Shown here: positions 1-6,555 of the stretch, in pieces
Position numbering within the stretch: position 1 is the first letter of the stretch
Layout of the letters: the number at the start of each line of letters is the position of its first letter
Source of the DNA: Flavobacteriaceae bacterium
Lineage (GTDB): Bacteria; Bacteroidota; Bacteroidia; Flavobacteriales; Flavobacteriaceae
Reading direction: 5' to 3'
NCBI GenBank assembly: GCA_014239895.1
Contig: JAAZXZ010000125.1
Location: forward strand, 1 to 9,415
DNA length: 9,415 bases
Translations under genes and position numbers: made by a program
The notes under the pieces: model-generated
Databases searched by the model: none
The model's input: the letters and a program-made list of their open reading frames with translations, nothing else
Told to the model about the DNA's origin: nothing

Positions 1-184
1 AATACATTTTTATAGTATTCCTAATCTCAGGGTTAGATAATATAATTCTATTATCACAGTAAATGGGTGATTTCCATCCAGAAGCCCAGGTAAAAGGCTC
101 ATTAGGGTTTAATTTTATTGCATTAATATCAAGCAGAATTTTAGCCGTTTTTTCTTGATAATTATTAAATTCTATTTCATCCAT
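1..184 (-). CDS. pyrE: Orotate phosphoribosyltransferase, N-terminal part (runs off the window)
   Basis: PyrE transfers phosphoribose from PRPP to orotate to give OMP, the fifth step of pyrimidine synthesis in the cytoplasm. Only the first 61 codons are present, read leftward from the ATG at 184. The segment around residues 28-46 (NEPFTWASGWKSPIYCDNR) is the characteristic N-terminal stretch of bacterial, and especially flavobacterial, PyrE. The PRPP-binding loop and the rest of the catalytic domain lie outside the window. The next ATG on this strand is out of frame, so 184 is the natural start. The gene diverges from the NUDIX gene across only 44 bp. The family is clear from the visible motif, but completeness cannot be judged. 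Confidence 0.9.
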   Translation of the reverse strand, partial: MDEIEFNNYQEKTAKILLDINAIKLNPNEPFTWASGWKSPIYCDNRIILSNPEIRNTIKMY

Positions 185-194
185 ATTTGTAAAA

Positions 195-211
195 CAAAAT
201 TAATATTTTTG
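195..211. promoter_or_regulatory. Possible back-to-back -7 elements between pyrE and the NUDIX gene
   Basis: The 44-bp divergent gap carries two matches to the Bacteroidota -7 consensus TAnnTTTG. One is TAATTTTG on the minus strand (202 to 195), 10 bp upstream of the pyrE start. The other is TATTTTTG on the plus strand (204-211), 17 bp upstream of the NUDIX start. Neither has a TTTG -33 element at the usual 19-21 bp spacing, and the region is so AT-rich that chance matches are easy. The elements do not overlap but lie 1 bp apart, so the two promoters could not both be occupied at once. Confidence 0.3.
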
Positions 212-228
212 TTTAGTTTTTTTAAGTA

Positions 229-810
229 ATGTACCAGATTTTTTATCGAGATAAGCCAATTGTAATTTCAGACACCAAATCTGACAAGAAAAATGTACAC
301 AATATTAAGTATAAAGATTTTAATCTTAAAAAGGCTTTAAAAAATCTTTCAAAAAATAGCATATCCTCTATAAGAATAATTGGAAAAGATAAAGAAAAAC
401 TGCTTAACAAATTTCTTAAACTTTTACCAAAGATAACAGCAGCAGGAGGGAAGGTCATAAATTTAAAAGGGGAGATTTTATTTATTTATAGAAACAATAA
501 ATGGGATTTGCCAAAAGGAAAGGCTGAGGATAATGAAATTATTGCTGACACAGCCATACGTGAAGTTAAAGAAGAGACAGGAATAGCAAAATTAGTTATT
601 ACGAAACCACTAGAAATTACCTATCATATTTTTAAAAAGAACAATACTTACAGAATAAAAGTTACCTATTGGTTTGAGATGAAATCCATAGGAGATAATC
701 AACTTACTCCACAGATTGAGGAAGGAATCATAAGAGCAGAGTGGATAAATAGCTTAGAAATTGATAAAATTAAAAAGAAATGTTATGCCAATATTAGATT
801 ATTGATTTAA
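229..810 (+). CDS. NUDIX hydrolase with N-terminal extension
   Basis: This 193-residue protein should hydrolyse a nucleoside diphosphate linked to another moiety; the substrate cannot be read from sequence. The NUDIX box is complete: G97-x5-E103-x7-R111-E112-V-K-E115-E116-T-G118-I119, with the metal-binding glutamates present. It is preceded by W92-D-L-P-K-G97, a form also seen in dinucleoside-polyphosphate and related NUDIX enzymes. The NUDIX fold starts near residue 70. The first ~65 residues are a lysine-rich extension that, from memory, occurs on flavobacterial relatives in this same position next to pyrE and coaD. The gene diverges from pyrE and ends inside the last codon region of coaD, sharing TTAA at 807-810. 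The ATG at 229 is the first available and preserves the extension. It has no signal peptide, so it is cytoplasmic. Confidence 0.88.
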   Translation: MYQIFYRDKPIVISDTKSDKKNVHNIKYKDFNLKKALKNLSKNSISSIRIIGKDKEKLLNKFLKLLPKITAAGGKVINLKGEILFIYRNNKWDLPKGKAEDNEIIADTAIREVKEETGIAKLVITKPLEITYHIFKKNNTYRIKVTYWFEMKSIGDNQLTPQIEEGIIRAEWINSLEIDKIKKKCYANIRLLI

Positions 811-1262
811 CACCATCTAACAGATTTAGGAACAAGCTTAGTATATTCACCTTTATTGGTAATAATTTCTCTTACAATTGAAGAAGAAATGTACGCAGTT
901 TCAGGGGATGTTAAGAAAAAAACAGTCTCAATTCCTGTTAGTTTTTTGTTGGTCTGTGCAATAGTCTTTTCAAATTCAAAATCAGCTGGATTTCTTAATC
1001 CTCTAACAATAAAATCAGCATTTATGCTTTTGCAAAAATCTACAGTCAAACCATCATAGGTCAAAATTTTTATTTTTTCTTCATTAGCAAATTCATCATT
1101 TATAAATTTTTTTCTTTGATCTATAGAGAACATATTTTCTTTAGTTGAGTTTACTCCGATGGCCAGAACTATTTCATCAAATAGGTCTAGACTCTTATTT
1201 ATTATATCACAATGTCCTAATGTTAACGGATCAAAAGACCCAGGAAATACAGCTTTTTTCAT
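807..1262 (-). CDS. coaD: Phosphopantetheine adenylyltransferase
   Basis: CoaD joins 4'-phosphopantetheine and ATP to make dephospho-CoA and pyrophosphate, the penultimate step of coenzyme A synthesis in the cytoplasm. At 151 residues it is the usual size. Visible hallmarks are the N-terminal PGSFDPLTLGH (7-17) with the T14-x-G-H17 nucleotidyltransferase signature, the RGLRNPADFEFE segment (87-98), and the second nucleotide-binding motif ISSSIVR (125-131). The C-terminal VPKSVRW ending is normal for the family. Its start lies 17 bp after the ddl stop, so it is very likely co-transcribed from ddl. Its stop codon shares TTAA with the convergent NUDIX stop, and no terminator hairpin is seen there. 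All catalytic motifs are intact. Confidence 0.97.
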   Translation of the reverse strand: MKKAVFPGSFDPLTLGHCDIINKSLDLFDEIVLAIGVNSTKENMFSIDQRKKFINDEFANEEKIKILTYDGLTVDFCKSINADFIVRGLRNPADFEFEKTIAQTNKKLTGIETVFFLTSPETAYISSSIVREIITNKGEYTKLVPKSVRWC

Positions 1263-1279
1263 GATTCAAAATTACAAAT

Positions 1280-2251
1280 TTAATTTATAGCCTCATTAAT
1301 TGCATTACTAAATAGGTCTTTAAGTTCTATTCCAGCTGCATTTGCTTGTTTAGGAAGAATACTCTCATTAGTTAATCCTGGAACACTATTTACTTCTAGT
1401 AAAAATATTTCATCATTTTGAATAATAAATTCACTTCGTGAAAATCCTTTCATATCTAGAATTTCATATATTTTTTTTGCTATAGATTTAATCCGTAAGG
1501 TCATTTGATTTGAAATTCTAGCAGGTGTTATCTCATCTGCTTCTCCTTTATATTTTGCATTATAATCAAAAAATTCGTTATCTGTAACAATTTCAGTTAT
1601 TGGAAGTACTAGAATATCATTATTATAAGAAATGATACCAACAGAAACTTCAATTCCATCAAGAAATGATTCAACGATCACCTGATTATCTTCATTAAAA
1701 GCAATAGTAACAGCCTTGTCAAAATCTTCAATTTTAGAAACTTTTGTTATTCCATAGCTGCTTCCAGACTTACTAGCTTTAACAAAACAGGGGAGTCCAA
1801 CATTTTTAATAATACTATTACTATCTATTTTTTCACCCTTTGAAATAATAGATGATTTAGCGCATTTTATTCCATGAGGTTTCAGGTATTCTAAACACTT
1901 TATTTTATCAAAGGTTAGTCTTGCTTGAAATTCACTGCATCCGCTCATAGGGATGTTAAGCTTCGAAAAGTATTCATGCAATAAGCCGTCTTCACCTGGA
2001 GATCCATGAATTGCATTAAAAGCGCAATCAAATTTAATTTCAGATTTTTCAATTATTGTAAATGAATTTTTATCAATTTTAAATTCTTTTTTACTCTCAT
2101 TTACATAGACCCATTTATCTTTTAGGACATGTATTTGAAAACAATTATAATTGCTATTTTTTAATGTTTCAAATACAACTTTTCCGCTTTTTAATGAAAT
2201 CTTATATTCATTAGAATAGCCACCCATTAAAATTGCTATATTTTTTTTCAT
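1280..2251 (-). CDS. ddl: D-alanine--D-alanine ligase
   Basis: Ddl ligates two D-alanines using ATP to form the dipeptide that ends the peptidoglycan stem. The 323-residue ATP-grasp enzyme is complete. Visible are the N-terminal GGYSNEYKISLKSG (10-23), in which E15 matches the catalytic glutamate of E. coli DdlB; HGSPGEDG (82-89); the ATP-binding FVKASKSGSSYGI (156-168); VESFLDGIEVSVG (193-205); ITPARIS (241-247); and the metal-binding FLLEVNSVPGLTNESILP (283-300). In the loop NEFFDYNAKY (225-234), F228 stands where E. coli DdlB has Y216. This is probably usual in Bacteroidota. The gene diverges from the PASTA gene and is followed 17 bp later by coaD. A weak -7-like TAACTTTA lies 28 bp upstream of the start, on the minus strand at 2286 to 2279. 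Confidence 0.96.
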   Translation of the reverse strand: MKKNIAILMGGYSNEYKISLKSGKVVFETLKNSNYNCFQIHVLKDKWVYVNESKKEFKIDKNSFTIIEKSEIKFDCAFNAIHGSPGEDGLLHEYFSKLNIPMSGCSEFQARLTFDKIKCLEYLKPHGIKCAKSSIISKGEKIDSNSIIKNVGLPCFVKASKSGSSYGITKVSKIEDFDKAVTIAFNEDNQVIVESFLDGIEVSVGIISYNNDILVLPITEIVTDNEFFDYNAKYKGEADEITPARISNQMTLRIKSIAKKIYEILDMKGFSRSEFIIQNDEIFLLEVNSVPGLTNESILPKQANAAGIELKDLFSNAINEAIN

Positions 2252-2297
2252 TTCTAATCTGAAAAGACAAATCTCTGCTAAAGTTAATATTTAAATC

Positions 2298-2316
2298 ACA
2301 TTTATTTAATAAATGT
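2298..2316. repeat. Perfect 19-bp palindrome in the ddl / PASTA divergent region, possible operator
   Basis: The sequence reads ACATTTATT-T-AATAAATGT: two 9-bp arms that are exact reverse complements around a single T. It ends 1 bp before the plus-strand -7 element at 2318-2325, so a bound dimer would cover the -33 area of the PASTA promoter. It also lies 12 bp upstream of the weak ddl -7 element. The shape fits a dimeric regulator site, but no regulator gene lies nearby and the arms are AT-rich apart from one C and one G, so a chance origin is possible. Confidence 0.4.
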
Positions 2317-2317
2317 T

Positions 2318-2325
2318 TAATTTTG
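2318..2325 (+). promoter_or_regulatory. -7 element of the PASTA-rluD transcript
   Basis: TAATTTTG is an exact match to the Bacteroidota -7 consensus TAnnTTTG and ends 19 bp before the PASTA start codon, so the untranslated leader would be short. There is no TTTG -33 element at the usual distance; that stretch is occupied by the palindrome at 2298-2316, which might mean that the promoter depends on an activator. This is a pattern match only. Confidence 0.45.
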
Positions 2326-2344
2326 TAAAAATTAATTCAATTAG

Positions 2345-2896
2345 ATGACTTTTTTAAGATTTCTTTTTAGTAAGTATTTTTTTAAACATATTTTTTATAT
2401 GATCTTAATTGTCTTATTTGCAATGCCTTTTGGAATAATAGCACTTAGATTTATGACAGATCATGGTGATTATGTAAAAGTACCCGACTTAAAGGGAAAA
2501 ACTTTAGATAGTGTAGCAATTGAGTTAGATAAATTAGATCTAAAATATATTATTCTTGATTCGGGAAATTATAATCCCAATTATAAAATTTTTTCAGTCT
2601 TAGATCAGCAACCCAAGTTTGATTCTAAAGTAAAAGAAGGCAGAAAGATTTATCTTACTATAAATTCTTCTGACTTTAAAATGGTAGAAGTTCCAAATGT
2701 GATGAGGACCACTATTCGTCAAGCTAGAAAATCATTAGAGTCTCTTGGTTTTATTATCGGTGAAATAGAATATATTGATGATATTGGAAAAGATGAGGTA
2801 ATTTCTTTTAGTTACCAGGGGAAGCAGTTAAAACCAGGGGATACATTAAGGAAAACTTCAGTTATAGATTTTAAATTAGGTAATGGAAAACTCTAA
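2345..2896 (+). CDS. Membrane-anchored protein with two PASTA domains
   Basis: This 183-residue protein has a short basic N-terminus (R5, K10, K14), one hydrophobic membrane segment at about 16-38, then two PASTA domains at about 42-107 (starting YVKVPDLKGKTLDSV) and 112-179 (starting MVEVPNVMRTTIRQA). Charge placement suggests the N-terminus is inside and the PASTA domains are in the periplasm. PASTA domains bind peptidoglycan or muropeptides in penicillin-binding proteins and PknB-type kinases. Here no kinase or transpeptidase domain is attached, so the protein is probably a sensor, anchor or scaffold; its role is unknown. It diverges from ddl, which makes the cell-wall dipeptide, and its last 14 bp overlap the start of the pseudouridine synthase gene. 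From memory, stand-alone proteins of this layout next to ddl and rluD are usual in flavobacteria. Confidence 0.9.
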   Translation: MTFLRFLFSKYFFKHIFYMILIVLFAMPFGIIALRFMTDHGDYVKVPDLKGKTLDSVAIELDKLDLKYIILDSGNYNPNYKIFSVLDQQPKFDSKVKEGRKIYLTINSSDFKMVEVPNVMRTTIRQARKSLESLGFIIGEIEYIDDIGKDEVISFSYQGKQLKPGDTLRKTSVIDFKLGNGKL

Positions 2897-3893
2897 TTCA
2901 TTGTTTGAGCATTTTTCTTTTACAGTAGATAGAGGTCAAAGTCCTCTTAGGATTGATAAATATCTAATGAATTTTGTTGAAAATGCAACGAGAACAAAGA
3001 TCCAAGCAGCAGCCAAATTGGGAAGTATCCAGGTAGACGGGAATGTAGTAAAATCAAATTATAAGGTAAAACCTGGAGATAAGATCAAGGTTTTATTTGA
3101 ATATCCACCTCACGAAAACCTTTTGTTACCTGAAAATATAGATTTAGATATTGTTTATGAGGATAATGAACTGGTGGTGGTAAATAAACCAGCCGGGATG
3201 GTAGTGCATCCAGGTCATGGGAACTATTCAGGGACTCTTATAAATGCACTTATTTTTCATTTTGAAAATCTACCCAACAATTCATCAAATAGACCTGGTC
3301 TTGTTCATAGAATTGATAAAGAAACAAGCGGACTTCTAGTTATTGCTAAAACTGAAAAAGCAATGATCGATTTATCAGAACAATTTGCAAAGAAAACTAG
3401 CACTAGAGAATATATAGCACTAGTCTGGGGAAATGTTAATGAGGACTCAGGAACTATAAATGAATATATTGGAAGAAATCCTAAGAATAGATTACAGAAT
3501 ATTGTTTTTTCTGGTGATGATATAGAAAAAGGGAAATCTGCTATTACCCATTATAAGGTTTTAAATAGATATGGGTATGTCACTCTAGTCAGTTGTACTT
3601 TAGAAACTGGTAGAACTCATCAAATCAGAGTTCATATGAAGCATATTGGTCATACAATTTTTAATGACAGCAGGTATGGTGGAGATTTGATCTTAAAGGG
3701 AACTACTTTTACTAAATACAAGCAATTTGTAGATAATTGTTTTAAGACTTTACCAAGGCAAGCCTTGCATGCAAAAACACTTGGTTTTAAACACCCAAAA
3801 ACTAAACAAGATCTTTCTTTTAATAGTGAAATCCCTGAAGACATTCAACAATGTATTGACAAGTGGGAATCTTATGCAAAACATCAATTATAG
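2883..3893 (+). CDS. rluD: RluA-family 23S rRNA pseudouridine synthase, RluD-like
   Basis: Enzymes of this family convert uridine to pseudouridine in RNA; RluD acts on helix 69 of 23S rRNA. The 336-residue protein starts with an S4 RNA-binding domain (about 21-72, PLRIDKYLMNFV through VKPGDKIKVLF), followed by the synthase domain. Catalytic motif II is complete as GLVHRIDKETSGLLVIAK (139-156), with D145 as the nucleophile. Also present are VNKPAGMVVHPGHGNYSGTLINAL (100-123 region) and ETGRTHQIRVH (241-251). The S4 domain and length favour RluD over RluA or RluC, though rRNA position is not decided by sequence alone. The start overlaps the PASTA gene by 14 bp, which suggests translational coupling. 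YaaA follows after 69 bp without a clear terminator. Confidence 0.93.
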   Translation: MENSNSLFEHFSFTVDRGQSPLRIDKYLMNFVENATRTKIQAAAKLGSIQVDGNVVKSNYKVKPGDKIKVLFEYPPHENLLLPENIDLDIVYEDNELVVVNKPAGMVVHPGHGNYSGTLINALIFHFENLPNNSSNRPGLVHRIDKETSGLLVIAKTEKAMIDLSEQFAKKTSTREYIALVWGNVNEDSGTINEYIGRNPKNRLQNIVFSGDDIEKGKSAITHYKVLNRYGYVTLVSCTLETGRTHQIRVHMKHIGHTIFNDSRYGGDLILKGTTFTKYKQFVDNCFKTLPRQALHAKTLGFKHPKTKQDLSFNSEIPEDIQQCIDKWESYAKHQL

Positions 3894-3962
3894 CTAATTT
3901 TTTCATTTTCATCTTGATATTTATAGCTATCCTTTGTAATTTTAGAAAAATTTATTTGTTAT

Positions 3963-4721
3963 ATGAAACTTGTTATCTCACCTGCTAAATCATTAGATTT
4001 TATTAGAAGTCTACCTACTGAATCAAATTCAAATGCTTGTTTTTTAAAAGAAGCAGAAAACCTTAATAATATTTTAAGGGAGAAATCTCCTAAGGAGCTT
4101 TCTGAGTTAATGAGTATTTCACCTTCTTTGGCAGAGTTAAATTATCAAAGAAATAATAATTGGAAATTACCTTTTGATTCTTCTAATTCAAGGCAGGCTA
4201 TTTATGCTTTTAATGGTGATGTTTATAGAGGAATTGATGCATATTCAATAGCAGAAAATAAAATAGATTTTTTACAAGACACAGTTAGAATTATTTCTGG
4301 TCTGTATGGTCTTTTAAAGCCACTGGATTTAATTCAGCCCTATAGATTAGAAATGGGGACTAAAATCCCAGTAGGAGCCAGTAAAAATCTGTATGAATTT
4401 TGGAGAAGAAAGCTAACAGATTCTATCAATCAGGAGTTAAGTGAAGGAGAAATTTTTCTAAATCTCGCTAGTATAGAGTATATAAAAGCTATAGATACAA
4501 AGGTTTTGAAATCAAAAATGATAACGGCTAATTTTAAGCAGCTAAAAGATGGAAATTATAAAACAATAGCTATTTTCTCAAAGCGAGCAAGGGGTCTTAT
4601 GACCAGATATATTGTAGATAATAATATAAATTCTATAGAAGGAATTAAAGGTTTTAATTCTGATGGCTACCTATTTACTGAAGCCCTTTCCTTTGATAAC
4701 GAACTGATATTTACCAGGTAA
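3963..4721 (+). CDS. yaaA: YaaA-family peroxide stress protein
   Basis: YaaA proteins protect against hydrogen peroxide in E. coli by limiting free intracellular iron; the fold also has DNA-binding character. The biochemical activity is not fully settled. This 252-residue protein matches the whole family: MKLVISPAKSLDF at the start (1-13), YAFNGDVYRGID (81-92), RIISGLYGLLKPLDLIQPYRLEMGTK (109-134), LNLASIEY (166-173) and FSKRARGLMTRY (205-216). The ATG at 3963 directly precedes the conserved K-L-V-I-S-P-A-K start and so is secure. It lacks a signal peptide. It lies 69 bp after the RluD-like gene and 42 bp before a rhodanese. I see no OxyR-type or other operator upstream, so peroxide control cannot be claimed here. 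Confidence 0.93.
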   Translation: MKLVISPAKSLDFIRSLPTESNSNACFLKEAENLNNILREKSPKELSELMSISPSLAELNYQRNNNWKLPFDSSNSRQAIYAFNGDVYRGIDAYSIAENKIDFLQDTVRIISGLYGLLKPLDLIQPYRLEMGTKIPVGASKNLYEFWRRKLTDSINQELSEGEIFLNLASIEYIKAIDTKVLKSKMITANFKQLKDGNYKTIAIFSKRARGLMTRYIVDNNINSIEGIKGFNSDGYLFTEALSFDNELIFTR

Positions 4722-4763
4722 AAATCAGGATATTAACTATAGCTTATTCAATTAAAATTTAAT

Positions 4764-5084
4764 ATGTCAGACTTAAATCAACAAAAGTGGAGATCTCAAT
4801 TAGAATCTGAAGAAGATTTTATTATTCTTGATGTTAGAACCTCTGAAGAATTTGAACAGTTAAAATTACCTAATTCAACAAACATAGACTTTTATAATCC
4901 ACAAAATTTTATTCAGGAACTTGAAAAACTAGACAAGAATAAATCCTATTATGTATATTGTAGAACAGGATCTAGAAGTGCAAATACATGTGTTTTGATG
5001 AAGGAAATGGGGTTTTCTAAAACCTATAATTTATTAGGAGGAATAACTGAGTGGGAAGGTGAAATTGAGGGTCAAAATAAATAA
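4764..5084 (+). CDS. Single-domain rhodanese (sulfurtransferase), cytoplasmic
   Basis: A rhodanese domain carries sulfur as a persulfide on one cysteine and hands it to cyanide, thiols or sulfur-accepting proteins. The 106-residue protein is a single domain: FIILDVRTSEEFEQLKLPNSTNID (19-42) has the conserved D-V-R and the usual E-F segment. The active-site loop is C66-R-T-G-S-R71, followed by S72, with the nucleophilic C66 present. YNLLGGITEWEG (88-99) is the standard C-terminal motif. It lacks a signal peptide, so it should be cytoplasmic. The next gene, a lipoprotein rhodanese, starts 3 bp after its stop, so the two must be co-transcribed. The physiological acceptor is unknown; roles from thiosulfate use to tRNA thiolation are all possible. 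A short AT-only palindrome (4751-4763) directly before the ATG is probably meaningless. Confidence 0.92.
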   Translation: MSDLNQQKWRSQLESEEDFIILDVRTSEEFEQLKLPNSTNIDFYNPQNFIQELEKLDKNKSYYVYCRTGSRSANTCVLMKEMGFSKTYNLLGGITEWEGEIEGQNK

Positions 5085-5087
5085 ATC

Positions 5088-5495
5088 ATGAATAATATTT
5101 TCAATTACTTTTTTGTACTCACATTTTTTATGTTTTTCTCATGTGGACTAAACAGTGATACTCCGATTAATCAAATGAATTCGGATGAATTATTAGATTT
5201 TATTGGGATTAACAGTGCAGTTCTAGTAGACGTTAGAACACATGATGAATATAATAGTGGGTATATAGAAAATTCTTTAAATATAGATTATCTATCAAAT
5301 GACTTTTCTGAAAATGTTGAAAAGTTAGATAAAAATACTCCAATTGTTCTTTATTGCCGATCAGGTAGAAGAAGTTCTTTGTCTGCAAACAAATTATCAA
5401 AACTAGGCTTTAAAGAAATCTATAATCTAGAGGGAGGAATATTAGATTGGATTGAAATAGGTAATAGCGTTGTCTTTAATGATACTATCCATTAA
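5088..5495 (+). CDS. Rhodanese-like lipoprotein
   Basis: The 135-residue protein combines a lipoprotein signal peptide with one rhodanese domain. Residues 2-18 are strongly hydrophobic and end in F-F-S-C19, a relaxed lipobox of the kind common in Bacteroidota, so C19 should be lipidated and the domain placed outside the inner membrane. The domain has VLVDVRTHDEYNSGYIENS (45-63), the active-site loop C90-R-S-G-R-R95-S96 and YNLEGGILDWIEIG (112-125). After C19 there is only one acidic residue (D24), so the acidic tract that directs surface export in Bacteroidota is not evident and the protein may face the periplasm. It resembles the upstream rhodanese across the whole domain, which suggests tandem duplication. 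Its stop is one base from the stop of the convergent kinase gene. Confidence 0.88.
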   Translation: MNNIFNYFFVLTFFMFFSCGLNSDTPINQMNSDELLDFIGINSAVLVDVRTHDEYNSGYIENSLNIDYLSNDFSENVEKLDKNTPIVLYCRSGRRSSLSANKLSKLGFKEIYNLEGGILDWIEIGNSVVFNDTIH

Positions 5496-5496
5496 T

Positions 5497-6555
5497 TTAT
5501 AGTTCTTTAATAGTTTCCTTCATAAAATCTTGATGTTTAAGAGCAAGCTCTGAAAAAGTAAACAAACTTCTTGATCTAATTAGATTTTGTTTTGGGTAAC
5601 TCACTTTATAGTAGATATTTCCATTAAGATAATCTGTTAATGCACGTAATCCATGAATAAATGGCATTAAGGCAGTTGATAGAGGTAATAATTCAAGTTC
5701 TTTACTGGATAAAAATTTACCATTACTTTTAAGCCCATCAATAAAAGCTTTAAAAAGTGATGTATTAAATAGTATTTTAGACAAATCTTTCTCTTCTTCT
5801 GAGGCGGGATTTACTATAGTCCTTATTACATCACCGAAATCATAGTGAAAATAACCTTTCATTATAGTATCTAAATCTATCATACATAAACCTTTATTAG
5901 TACTACTAAAAAGTATATTATTTAATTTGGCATCATTATGGCATATTCTCTCTGGCAAATTTGAATTATAGAAAACAATTAATCTGTCAAACATCTCTCT
6001 AGAAAAATTAATTTCTTCTTTACATTCTTCTTTTAAATTGTCATTTGTGTTTTTTAAAGATTCTTCAAATTCTTTTATCCTATAAGGAAGATTATGAAAA
6101 TCATCCAACGTGTCAATACATTTTTCTGGATTCACATCTTTTAATAAAATATGAAATAAGCTAATTATTCTGCCAGCTTCAAATGCATCGTTATTATTTT
6201 CGGCATTATCTTTTGTATAACTTCCTTTGACATATTCCATTAATCTCCAGTAACCTCTACCTGAATTGTAGAATAATGCTTGGTTTATGGGATCAATAAA
6301 TTTTATTTTGTGGTAACCTAAATCTTTTAGATTACTAATAGATAAACTAATGTTATTTTTTATTGCATCAATATTTTTAAAAACATTAGTGTTTATTTTT
6401 TGTAGCACATATTTTTTTTTATCATCTATACTAATAAAATAGGAATCATTAATATACCCGGTATTAATCTTTTCGTAGCTAAATTTTGATGAATTTATAT
6501 CAAAATTTGAAAGAATGTTATTTAGCTTACTATTATTCACTTGAGTTAATTCCAT
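5497..6555 (-). CDS. APH-fold sugar kinase, N-acetylhexosamine 1-kinase (NahK)-like
   Basis: This 352-residue protein has the aminoglycoside-phosphotransferase fold but resembles the anomeric sugar kinase NahK more than resistance enzymes. Its N-terminus INTGYINDSYFI (30-41), YVLQKINTNVF (49-59) and the helix after it follow the NahK pattern, including glutamine-rather-than-lysine spacing in L-Q-x-x-N. The catalytic Brenner motif is H206-N-D208-A-K-L-N-N213, and the metal-binding motif is I226-D227-L-D229-T. The length also agrees with NahK (about 360). The likely reaction is phosphorylation of a hexose or N-acetylhexosamine at C1. The start codon lies inside the end of the nucleotidyltransferase gene (10-bp overlap), which implies coupled translation and a joint pathway. 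The exact sugar is inferred. N-acetylmuramate kinase (AmgK)-like activity is an alternative. Confidence 0.8.
   Translation of the reverse strand: MELTQVNNSKLNNILSNFDINSSKFSYEKINTGYINDSYFISIDDKKKYVLQKINTNVFKNIDAIKNNISLSISNLKDLGYHKIKFIDPINQALFYNSGRGYWRLMEYVKGSYTKDNAENNNDAFEAGRIISLFHILLKDVNPEKCIDTLDDFHNLPYRIKEFEESLKNTNDNLKEECKEEINFSREMFDRLIVFYNSNLPERICHNDAKLNNILFSSTNKGLCMIDLDTIMKGYFHYDFGDVIRTIVNPASEEEKDLSKILFNTSLFKAFIDGLKSNGKFLSSKELELLPLSTALMPFIHGLRALTDYLNGNIYYKVSYPKQNLIRSRSLFTFSELALKHQDFMKETIKEL

Noticed and set aside
243..458. 71-codon minus-strand ORF
   Set aside because: It lies wholly inside the NUDIX gene on the other strand, has no family pattern, and follows from the low stop density opposite a lysine-rich coding region.
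856..1059. 67-codon plus-strand ORF
   Set aside because: It lies opposite coaD, whose motifs are clearly intact; its translation shows no recognisable pattern.
3650..3844. 64-codon minus-strand ORF
   Set aside because: It lies opposite the conserved C-terminal part of the RluD-like gene and has no supporting start context.
4751..4763. 13-bp palindrome ATTAAA-A-TTTAAT directly before the rhodanese start
   Set aside because: It contains only A and T in very AT-rich DNA, so it is expected by chance, and it has no partner site.
5497..6555. Aminoglycoside resistance phosphotransferase
   Set aside because: The fold is shared, but the N-terminal pattern follows NahK-type sugar kinases and the gene is coupled to a nucleotidyltransferase, which fits sugar metabolism better than drug resistance.
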